Positions 12,136 to 22,134 of a stretch of DNA of 64,000 nucleotides are shown here, in pieces. Position 1 is the first letter of the stretch, and each line of letters opens with the position of its first letter. This stretch comes from Caenorhabditis elegans (taxonomy: Eukaryota > Nematoda > Chromadorea > Rhabditida > Rhabditidae). Both the position numbers and the translations under genes were made by a program. The notes under the pieces are model-generated. The model searched no databases, was not told the origin of the DNA, and worked only from the letters and a program-made list of their open reading frames with translations. The stretch is from contig NC_003281.10 in NCBI RefSeq assembly GCF_000002985.6, forward strand, positions 5,394,001 to 5,458,000, given 5' to 3'.

Positions 12136-13968
12136 ATGGCAGTCATCAATATTTGGATTTTTCCATTATTAATATCATTATATTCAATTATTTGCCTACT
12201 AGTTTGGTGAGTGAAAATGTTTTAAAAATAATTAAAATTGGTTTTAGCGTTATTTTGTCGATTACGTCGAAGCATTTTCCCGGTCATTGGCCTTATTTGA
12301 GGTATGGAAATTTGATTCAAAAACATTCTTACAATGGAAAATTTCAAGAAAAATGCGAAAAAAAAACAAAAAATTTTGAATTTAAAATTGGAAAATAAAA
12401 CAAATTGCTGGTCTTGGCGGGAACATGAAGATCGTGTAACTCACGTAGTCGCCTCTTCTCGCCTCGACTGTTTTCCCGCGGAATGAATTGGATTCGCGGG
12501 CTATCACTCACTTCCCAGGAGGCATTACTCCTGGGAAGATGCACGGTCATGAACAGTATTCACGAGCGACAATGAGGGAAGAGACAACCCCGTGCGCGTA
12601 TTTACTTGATCTAAAAAAATATTGCAAATATTTAGAAAATTTATGTTTGATCTACCTGATGGATTGGACTCCTCCCATTTAACTTTCTTTTGGCCATGAT
12701 CTACCATGCATTTTTTCCACTTTATTGGGCTTCAAGAAAAGCCAAAAAAAAACTGTTTGGGTATTAGTATTACTGTTTTACAGTAAAATTTGTTGTAATC
12801 AAAAAGTGAAAGTTAAGTAGCTCACATTAAAAACAAAACTTTTAAGACCTGATTTCAAAAAATTATATAATGTGTTTATGAAGAAAAAAACGAGAAAAAT
12901 TTTTCAGTGACTTCACCAAATACATCCCAGCGAAAAATGCTTACACTATTATGACAAATCATATTTTGCTACTTCGTAAGTTTTTTAAAATCATTTCCTG
13001 ATTTTTTTCTGAATTTCAGTTTCCGTCTGGATGTACTTAAAATATCGAGAACTCAAGTCATTCTTCCGTCAAGCAAATATTTCAATTATTTTTATAAAAG
13101 GGAGCAGAGTGAATCTATTTATTGGACTTGCAGCTCTAACCTCTTATCAGTTAGCCGTCAATTTTCCAGTAATTATAATTCAATCTTAATATCACATTAT
13201 ACCACATATGCTTTTTCAGGCCACAAAAATCAACCACGTGGCTTTGATCGGAAACAAGCTTGCTCTTTTGCTCGCCAATCTATACATCTGGTTTCATGCA
13301 TTTTTATCGTTCAAGATTCGTGACGGAAACGTTCCGAGATGGATTCTATTTTTAATTAGAATATCACTGGCATTCGTTGTATTTTCACTGGGAGCAGCTA
13401 GTAAGTTTGCAGACACACTCTATTGAAAGGCGGTCCGTGTACTGTGCGTTTTCAGAAATTTAACCACCATATTCACTTTTTTGAGAAATAGTTCATGTAC
13501 TAGACGTAGGCTTCTTCTAAATATGTTATCGTCGAAATTGTAAAATAACAACAATTGATCAACACAACATACAGTAAAATTGTTTTCAAGTAGGGTGACG
13601 TCACAGGACGCCATTAGAAAAACGCGCGTGACGTCACTCGTCTTCAAAAATAATATCGCCCGTCTCACTCTCGAAACCCCCACTGCACTCAAAAAATCGT
13701 ATTTTTAACAGTGATCCAAGCAAACTGGGTGCCTGACCCTTCCAAACAATATTTGGCAATCGATGCAATCTATGAATGGTGCTGCTACTTTGCTTTCTGT
13801 GTCTTCCTGCTCACCGATGCATACGAATTCCGTTTTATGATGTTCAAGCCGCCGAAGCTCATCATCCGAGGGTGTACAGGTTATAATGAAAGAGTTTTCG
13901 AATCATGTGACGTGTCAGAAGATGAGGACAACACGTTACCACCACTTTCACAGCGATACGTGAATTGA
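12136..13968 (+). CDS. DRAM/TMEM150 (Frag1/DRAM/Sfk1 family) multi-pass membrane protein
   Basis: DRAM proteins are lysosomal or plasma-membrane proteins with about six membrane spans that modulate autophagy. The exons are 12136 to about 12203, about 12248-12300, about 12908-12975, about 13020-13170, about 13220-13400 and 13710-13968, and every junction keeps phase. The N-terminus MAVINIWIFPLLISLYSII is a first membrane span. Next comes HFPGHWPYLSDFTKYIPAKN, matching the 'PYISDTG..PPE' segment after the first span of DRAM. Further hydrophobic spans are VNLFIGLAALTSYQLAVNF, LALLLANLYIWFHAFL, WILFLIRISLAFVVFSLGAA and EWCCYFAFCVFLLTDAY. The C-terminal tail is acidic and probably cytosolic. Length is about 255 residues, usual for the family. 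DRAM versus TMEM150 versus PGAP2-like cannot be settled by eye. Confidence 0.82.
13596..13636. promoter_or_regulatory. Two palindromic CRE-type sites in the last DRAM intron
   Basis: TGACGTCA occurs at 13596-13603 and again at 13629-13636, 33 bp apart, in a short GC-richer patch of the intron. TGACGTCA is the consensus for CREB/ATF bZIP factors. Use as an enhancer is an inference. Confidence 0.4.
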
Positions 13969-14130
13969 TTTTATTTGTATTAAAAAATTCCACAAAGAAA
14001 ATCGTTTACCACGTTTTTTGTGATTTATTTGTTTTTTGCCACGCGATCTCCTGTCTGTTTTCGATGATATTAGTTTATTTCTCAATATAAAATTATTTTT
14101 TAACTATTTCTGTGTTGTTGCTGCAGCAGG

Positions 14131-17100
14131 ATGTCACGACCCCCGCTGGGAGATCCGGTAATTCTTTGGAAATTTTCAGAATATTGATAATTTTGAAAAA
14201 AGAACAAAGATTGGGTACTTATTCGGGAAAAAACTGCACATCTTGTTGCACACGTCCGACAAGGACACTCGCAGTTTATTGATTTTTGTTTCTCTTTTTT
14301 GAAGAAATTGCAGATTCCATCATTTTTTTAAAATGTTCTTGTCAAAAAATTTAGTTATACCGGCTACCGGATGATCCGGCACGCCTACCTACATTATTCC
14401 TACCCGTCCCTACCGTATGCCTGCTTGCCTGCACAGTTTTTTTTAAACGAGCCTGCACAGTTTAGTGCTTACCCGATACCAATCCTTTCTACCGTAGCAT
14501 GCCGCCCGCCTTCGTGCCTTCCTGCCCATTTGACTGCTTTTGTGTCAACCTACAACCTACGTACATACGTCATATCTGTCCGACTACGTATACCTGATAA
14601 GTCTACCTGTGTACTCGCCTTGAGTTTTAATATCTAAATGTCCATCTAATTGTCTATTTTATGCCTGCCTATCTCTCCTTACGCCTGCATGGCCACTACT
14701 AAACAATCTGTGCGAAATGAAATGCTGTTAGGGTGATAATATCTGGATGATCTTTGATGTTACCAATCCTTGTACTCATTCTGATCTTCCTAAATTTCAG
14801 GCAATAGGACTCCAGAGAAACGAAGTATTTTTACTCCCAACTCGTCTCATTGCTTCCAATCGAGACCTTGAAGAAGATCTTAGTGATGTCTCATTTGAAG
14901 AGGGAATTCTCGAAGAAGCTATTGTCGATGAAATGTTTACGAAAGAACACGAAGGAACAAAAGTCGGAAAAGAAAAATTTCCTAAAGAACCTACAATGAT
15001 TGAAATGTTGGATCGCCTTGGAGATAGACTTGGATATGATATTGATGGACGGGATAGTTTGGATGATGATGAGCTCTTTGATACTTTTAAAGAAGCTTCT
15101 GGATTCTCACCTATTATTTATTGTGGAGAATCATATGAGATGGAATGTATCGCATTATGGGATTATTTCGGAGGAAATAATTACGATGGCTTGAATGTTC
15201 ATGCTGGAGATGTGGTCAATGTAGTTGCTGAAGAATATCAGTAAGTAGAATTTTGGCGGGGGTTTTCCCTGTTCAACGCATTTTGTCATTTTAGATGTGT
15301 AGTGTTTTGAAGCCAATTATCAATATTATCTGGAAAAAACCAGTCTTTTTTCACTAGTTTATTTTTCCAGAGTCCGAGTGTTCGAAAAGGAAGGGACTCC
15401 TACATACATCCAGATGCCGTTCCAATGGTCCTTGGCTCGTTGGATGTCGGAAAGAAGTATTAATCCCTATTTGGGTCTCATTCCTTCTCATTACATTGTA
15501 TCAAAGCAGTTTTATGATGGTTTGAAGAACTCGAAATAACCCAAGAAGTCCTGAATTTTCAGATCATCCCTTGCTCTTCAAGTGGTCTGTCTGGTACCAT
15601 GGCAACGCGGAGATCCATGAAGTTGTCCGAAAGTTGTACAGCGACCGATCAGCGTTGTGTGCCGGTCTCTTCGCGATCTTCTCACCGGCTTGGCTCAATA
15701 TTGACCTTGATGAGCACCGCTGCTTCTTCCTCATGATACTTACTGAACGGGATAAGGGTCAAGACGACAAGTTAGAGGAGCTCATTAAAATTGAGAGACA
15801 AAGTCTGTTTTTCTTTTTAAAGATGTTTGACTAGCAAATCGGAGATTTGCTAGGCTTCGCAGTTTGGTTCGGCGTAGAGTAACTCAAGAATAATTCGCTT
15901 TATTAAAGTTTAGCCAAGTGTTGAGTAAATGCCAAGTAAATGTGCTAGGCCTAAAAGTTGTCCAACGCTTCTGCGTCTATTTGGGCTTGCGACACTCCAA
16001 CTGAATTATTATGCTAAGAATAGGCTTGACGGATCTCCAACACTTCTTCGTGTATTCGGGCCTGCGGCCCTCAACTCGAGTTTTTGGGCTCAGTATAGGC
16101 TTAACGGCTGTCCAATACTTTTGTGTATTCGGGCCTCCGGCCCTGACCTAGGTGACCTTTTTCATTACCTTTCCAAAAACATACATAGTTATAGAAACAT
16201 ACATTTCAGAGAAGGCCTCCAGCCTGCTCTGCTGGGAATAGGGATAGAAAAGGCCTAAAGTTTCAAAGAGTAAGAAGGCGGCCCTAATCCCTGATTTTTG
16301 GGTTTGACTGAGAAACAATAGCATTGCAGGCCTCCAGCCTGTCCTGCTTGAAGTCGGGTTAAAAGTAGCCAACATGTTCAAAAAGTGCGGCCCCCCTCAA
16401 TTAGATTAGGGAAAAAGTAAAAATCTCGAAGTCTTCAAAATTGAGTTTTCCTCACGTTATTAAAAATAAGAAATGAAAATTATCGAATTCATCACCAAAA
16501 ATAGAGAAAGAGAGAGAGTGGTAGTTTTTCACGTTTAATCAATCTTTTTGATTTTGCAAAAATTGAATGATGGCCTACATTTTGGAAAGTGGGCCAATTT
16601 TTTTCAAAATAGTTTCAAAAAATAGGAAATACGAAGTTCTCTCTTGCGCACAAATTGGAACCAGATGTCAGAAAAACTGAACATTTGGGGCTGAAAAAAC
16701 ATGAAATTCGTCAGTACAAAGAATACATCCATTTCGACCATACTCCAGAATCCCGCTCAAATCAGTGTTTAAGCCTTCCCAAAAGCGCCCCCCACAATGA
16801 TGACGATGGAAGGCGCTATTTTTGTAAGCTATTGAAACAAATTGCTCAAAAAACCGCCAACCCTAAGCCAAGATATAAGCTCTCAAAGTGCAGTCACATT
16901 TCTCGGGACACCCCATGTCCGACAACGTGCCCTTATTTTTTATTTCTGTCAAGAATGCAATTTCAGGATTTAATATAGGAAGAGGCAGATATTTCAACGT
17001 TTAATTTCAGATTACGGAATAATGGCGAACGCTGTGAATTATTTCTACGGAGAAATGCTCCCACAAAATGTGAAAAAAGAGAGGACGACGAAGATGCAAT

Positions 17101-19054
17101 GTATCGATTTTATGTCAGAGATTCAGACAACTCCGTTCGAGCCAGCGGTAAGTTCACGGCGATCTACATTTAGAAAATCATGTTTGAAATTAATTTTCCA
17201 GATTGTCACCATTCACCGCTCCTCCCTCGGTCATTATGAGTTAATGGGAAAACGATACGATACCCTCTACGACCTGGTTCATCATCTCTCCACCGATCGT
17301 TCAGCTCTTCCACACAAGCTTGTCTACTGTCGATCGTCACCCAGTGTAGTCGGCAGAAACTTTGTTCCACCGCCAACTCCACGATTCCAGAAGGATCTAA
17401 GATGTCAGCCAATGGCTATTGAGCAATGGGCTGCAACCCACTTTGATGACGTTACACGAAGATTCGAGTGTGGCGAGAAGACGTTGTTCGCGACGAAAAC
17501 GGTATTCGATGGAGAAAAGAAACATCACGAGAGGTTGAAAAATCGATTGAATTTATCGAAAGAGGAGAAGGAGCTGGTGTCTTCTTATATGAAGAATCAA
17601 GGTCCACAGAAGAAATGGGAAAACATGCCACTTCATGAGACATCGATTCGGATTAATTCCCTATTTTATGTGGATGGGAAGAAAATTGTAGGTTACAGAC
17701 TTTTATTCGATGTAAAGAAAATGGCGGCAGATTAGCGCACTTTTTGAGAAAAATTCAATTCAAAACATGAATTTTTTAAGGATTGCGGTACAGATCAAAT
17801 TGGAAAAGGAGCCTTTGGAACCGTTAAAAAAGGGAAATTCCGCAATAGTTTGGGAGAAAGTGTTCCGGTTGCAGTGAAAAAGTTGGGATTAAGAGAAAGC
17901 TCAAAAGACGAAAGGAATCCCGCATTCTCTGAGATGGAGATTCTTGAGGTTTGTTTTATTATTGAAATATGTGCCAATTAGGAAATATGAGGGTGTCACA
18001 ATCATTAGAAACAAAAATACTTCTCTAATGTTTAAAAGATATATTTCTCTACAGATGGTTGCTCACCCGAACATTGTCTTCTACTATGGATTTTCGATTT
18101 CCGGAGACGAACAAGCTCTGTACCTGCTCTTCGAGCTCATGGATACCTCGTTGGATAAATTCATTGACAAGTCGGATGCAATTCTTTCGGAGAATGAGCG
18201 ATTGGATATTCTTGCACAAATCTGTCGTGGAATGAGCTTTTTGCATACGAGAACCCCTTCGATTGTTCATGGAGATCTTGCGGCAAGAAATGTTCTTCTT
18301 AAAAAGCATCCCGTGTACATCAAGAAGTGAGTTTTGCAATCCACATCCACATCCGAGGCAAAAAATTAAAATAATGCTTGAAGAAAATTCAAAAGTGTAT
18401 AATTATTTTAATTACAGATACATCTGCAAAATAACCGACTTGGGATTAGCCAAGACGTGTCTTGACGAGCTCTACACAAGCTATGATGATCCAACGAAAA
18501 TCCCATTCAAATGGCTACCCCCAGAAGTTCTTGGAAGCCGTACTTTGTCACTGAAAACTGACATTTGGGCATTTGGGATTGTGTGCTTTGAAGTTTGTGA
18601 CAAGGTTGGAGAGCCCTATGGAGCATGTGTGCCGACTTCTAATCTGTGTCAGTACTTGACTGATGGATATGTTCATGAAAAGGGCCTTCATATGTCTGAC
18701 ACCATTTACAATATTGCACTGGACTGTATGAGGCAGCATCCAATTGAGCGACCCTCATTTGCGTAAGTTTGAATGTTTCAGAAAACTTGGGAGCTCTTAG
18801 AGCTTTGCAACAAAAAGCACTTTAACTGCATTCTGCACTCTCGAGAAACTAAAAATTAAATTTTTAGAATGAGTCTATTTTCAAAAGATTATTGTTTCAT
18901 TTTCAGAGAGCTTGTGGATCAATTTCTGGATCACTTAATTGAGAATGACGGTGAGGACGTATTGAAGTTGAAGGCACGGGAGAAGATCATTGCCGAGAAA
19001 ATGAGGAAAGAAAGAATGCTGACTGGTCTCGGAAAGCTGTTGGCTGAAGATTAA
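14131..19054 (+). CDS. Cytoplasmic (non-receptor) tyrosine kinase with degenerate SH3 and SH2 domains
   Basis: The start ATG at 14131 follows an acceptor-like CTGCAGCAG; MSRPPLGDP ends at donor GTAATT and joins in phase to AIGLQRNEV at 14801. An SH3-like stretch at 15100-15420 contains the ALWDY motif. An SH2-like region runs over 17020-17330 (NYFYGEMLPQNVKK ... IVTIHRSSLGHYELMGKRYD), but the FLVR strand reads DFMSEI. The kinase domain starts near 17783 with the glycine loop GKGAFGTVKKG and catalytic VAVKKL. It continues with VHGDLAARN, TDLGLAK, IPFKWLPPEVL and a C-lobe ending near 19000. HGD replaces HRD and DLG replaces DFG. ATP-binding Lys, catalytic Asp and Mg-binding Asp are present, so activity is plausible. 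DLAARN and PFKWLPPE indicate the tyrosine-kinase group. Exon edges between about 15790 and 17010 are the least certain part. Substrates are unknown. Confidence 0.85.
14370..14710. repeat. Degenerate CCTGCCTACC-type repeat in kinase intron 1
   Basis: Short units such as GCCTACCTAC, GCCTGCTTGCCTGC and GCCTGCCTATC recur across this stretch. Similar short runs occur at about 21029-21053, 36778-36800 and 37150-37180, so it is a dispersed simple-repeat family in this window. Confidence 0.55.
15957..16150. repeat. Three-copy ~75-bp degenerate tandem repeat in a kinase intron
   Basis: Units begin near 15958 (TTGTCCAACGCTTCTGCG), 16032 (GATCTCCAACACTTCTTCG) and 16107 (CTGTCCAATACTTTTGTG). Each continues into a TATTCGGGCCTGCGGCCCT-like block, so the period is about 74-75 bp. 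The units have diverged and are clearly GC-richer than the surrounding intron. Confidence 0.75.
16212..16350. repeat. Two-copy GGCCTCCAGCCTG repeat
   Basis: GGCCTCCAGCCTGCTCTGCT near 16213 is repeated as GGCCTCCAGCCTGTCCTGCT near 16329, about 116 bp apart. Both lie in the same intron, directly downstream of the three-copy tandem repeat and probably part of the same repetitive block. Confidence 0.6.
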
Positions 19055-19222
19055 GGGATACGATCCATGTCCCTCTACTAGTTTCATTTCTAAAAACTGT
19101 TCATTTGTAAAAGAAAAATAATAGAACACCCTTTCTAAAGATACATGAACAATTTATTGCATTTCAATTTTAAGGCACATCTTTTACAGTCAAAAATAAA
19201 TAGTTTTGTTGGAACCAGAGTA

Positions 19223-19993
19223 TTAAAGATTCGATGAATTGTTAGTCAATGAGAAGATTTGACAGAAGTGACTTTCCTTGCGAACCGCACAACTTTTAGT
19301 TCCAGCTGGAGCCGAGTAGGCTGTGAGTCCGTGGGTGCATGTTACAAAGTACTGATCAGTTGGAAGATTAGATCGGACTGAGACAAGCGAGTCCGAAGGG
19401 GTGGATTTCATGTTCTGAAAAGATTTTTTGTTAGACGAAAGAAAGTGTCCAGTGCAAGCTCAAAGACTAATCCTCGGAAAGCTTTTCTACAGTAGTCTTA
19501 CAGTGTTCATGTTAGTCTTTAGCATGTTTCTTGAATCCTACCGTACTCCTAAAGTATTACTTACATTTTCCAAAACTTCTCTCAATTCTTCGTTGTTGCA
19601 CTCTACGTCACTATCCATATTGATAACTCCCTCAACATCGTCGACTGATCTGGAAATTAAAGACATTTTGTGGGTTCTAAAAACTTAATCTGAGTTGCTT
19701 TTTACTTAGGGGCCGACATTTTACGAAATATTCTTCTGAAACCTTCTGAAAGCAACCCGTCGGCAACCTCACTTCTCTTACCTCTTCTTTCTTCCGCATC
19801 CACATCCACACATTGGTGGTGGTGGCGGTGGTGGTGGAGGAGGTGCACATCCGCACATTGGTGGAGGTGGTGGAGCACAGGCTGGTGCTGCTGGAGCACA
19901 TCCACCACCTCCACCTCCTCCTCCGGCCATTGGGAACAGGAATCCGGAGGTAGAGACGATGAAGACGGAGAGGACAAGGGCGAGACGAAGCAT
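19223..19993 (-). CDS. Secreted ground-like domain (hedgehog-related) protein
   Basis: The N-terminus MLRLALVLSVFIVSTSGF is a clear signal peptide. It is followed by a low-complexity Gly/Pro/Cys segment (runs of G, CAPPPPPMCGC, ending GCGCGRKKR). Exon 1 ends at AG|GTAAGA. Exon 2 (about 19652-19567) encodes SVDDVEGVINMDSDVECNN, then EELREVLEN. Exon 3 (about 19414-19223) encodes the rest, with FVTCTHGLTAYSAPAGTKSC and FCQIFSL. The spaced cysteines and 'CN.EELR..L..NM' opening match the ground-like domain of nematode Grl proteins, which are secreted from epithelia and glia and linked to cuticle or apical matrix. Total about 162 residues. It is convergent with the tyrosine kinase, about 170 bp away. 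Which grl gene this is I cannot say. Confidence 0.83.
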
Positions 19994-22134
19994 TCTGCAA
20001 ATGAAGGTTCTGAAGAAAATGAGGATTTTATATGCAAGTAGATTGGAAGAACGGGAGTATGAATCGGATAGTTGTAAAGTTTAAGTGGGCTGCCACATCA
20101 TTTTGCAGAATGGGAGATTGTGAAGATTCATATGTTCAGAAATCACGAATCGACAACTTTCGGAAATTAAAAATTATATGGAAACTTTCAAGGCAACTTT
20201 AAAATACTGTCCAAAGTTGTGGAAGTTCTAAAAGGATTTGGAAACTGAAAAACTATCCGGTGGCCAAAATTGATATAATTTGAAAAAAAATCTACAAAAG
20301 ATGGCTACTGGCAGGTTATATTTGGCAGTGTATTTTTTTTAATTGTTTGTTTTTTTAATCTAAAAACAATCAAAATTAATTTCTAGTCGTCGGAACAGAA
20401 CATTTCATGTCGGACTTTTTTTGGTGATTTCTGAGAATAGCAGATGGATGTTTTCAAAATTTTGGCAACATGGTTGAAGGCTGCCAAAAAATTCCAAAAA
20501 TCCTTAGAGTTCTGCAACTTCGGAAATTGCAGGTACAGCTCTGGTTGTTGAAAAGTTGCGGGAAAGAAAAGATTGATAAAACAACATTTGATATCCTTTA
20601 TGCAATTCCTTTAATGATTCCTTCTTATATACAGTCCTTCAAAATCCCGTTCCACATTTATCTGTAACTATACGTAATTCGGCCTACTTTACCCGTTTTC
20701 CTCCTCCTCTTCCCAGTCATTTGTTATGCCATGTTTTCCCTCCCTGCACAAATTAGGTCAGTGTTGTATAGATGTAATATCCCCTCAAAGAACAAGAATA
20801 ACATTTAGAGAAGAACGTGTTGTATCTTAATTTGTTAATAAAATCATTGTATTATTTGACTACTTGTGGATGCCTAATAATGTGTGGCTCAACTGGAATT
20901 TCCGGTTTTTTCCTGGGCAAATTGTGAGCATAGACAGGTCAGGCAAACAAACATTTTGTGTACAAATATTTGAAATTGATCCTTACATTGAACCTGACTT
21001 GAACTTTGATATTCCGAAAAAAAGACTACACCTGCCTACCTACGTGCCTCATGGCTCTCCATGCTAAAAAGTTGCCGGATGTATTGAGTCCGAAAATGCT
21101 TGTTAGTTTATGCATTTTATCAAACTTCAACTATCTCACCAAGTCGGCTGTGTAGATTTGAAAAATCATAGATTTATGTTTCATTTTCAACGTGAAAGTT
21201 TGGTGCAGCTTTTTAGAATCTCAAAATTTAGAGGATGAAAAATCTGTCCAAACTTTTTCACGTGAATATACAAAACAAATTTTTGCTATACAGCAACAAT
21301 TTTCATTCCAAACCGTTTGCAAATTCCTAAACCTCCTATGGAGCAGACTTATTTGCTTTGACTCTTACGTACTTTGAACTATTTTCTTAAAGTACACAAA
21401 AAGTTGACTTTTTTCGATGTGTTCCGGTCGATTTGTTCACTGAATCAAAGAACTTGGTTTGTATCATTTTATCAAAGAAATTGAAGATCAAAGAAGTAAA
21501 AATCAAAAACTCACTTTCTTATTTTGAAAACCCAATATATTAAAGTTCTCTTGAAAAAAGAACCACCATGTAAAGTAACAAATAATAGTAAAGTATTCAT
21601 TTCAAAAAATTGAAATAAAACCAAAAAAACTAAAATACCTACGCAGTATTATATGAGGAAACCACATTATGTACATGACAGAATTCGATTCATAATACTT
21701 TTTCCGAGACAATTTGGGGAAAAAATCAAAAAAAAAATTAGGAAATTTGTGTTGTGTGAAAGAGCGAACTTTAGGTGGGATTTTTAAGTAAATTTAAATA
21801 AGACAAGAAAAGAGGAAGTTGAAAGAAAAAAGACATGATCGGATTTGGAAGAAAAATTGTGTGATACCCAATGGAAAAATTTAATCAATTTGTAAAAAAA
21901 AATCGATTAATAATCAATTAAAATGAAACGAAGAAAAAATGACTAGAAAATACAATAAAAACCCTTATATCTCAGCGGAAAAAAGATGTATCAAAATTTT
22001 GGCAACTAACAAAATATAGAGTTTTACTTATAGAGTATTTTGCTAGTTGTCAATTTTTTGATATATTTTTTTACTGCAGGGATATAAGTGTTTAAAGATA
22101 GGTGGTACCCAACAACTAGGGGGGGGGGGGGGGT
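19994..22134. other. 2.1 kb intergenic region, grl promoter side and dnj-24 downstream side
   Basis: On the minus strand this lies downstream of dnj-24 and upstream of the ground-like gene. It is A/T-rich, has a CCTGCCTACCTACGTGCCT run near 21031, and ends at the 15-G tract. I see no supported coding sequence; short ORFs here lack splice partners. Confidence 0.5.
22119..22133 (+). repeat. 15-base poly-G tract adjoining the dnj-24 stop codon
   Basis: Fifteen consecutive G on the plus strand; one base separates it from the dnj-24 TGA (22135-22137 on the minus strand). In the mRNA it reads as poly-C at the very start of the 3' UTR. Such G runs can form quadruplexes, and in C. elegans they are deletion-prone without the FANCJ-like helicase DOG-1. 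Confidence 0.9.
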
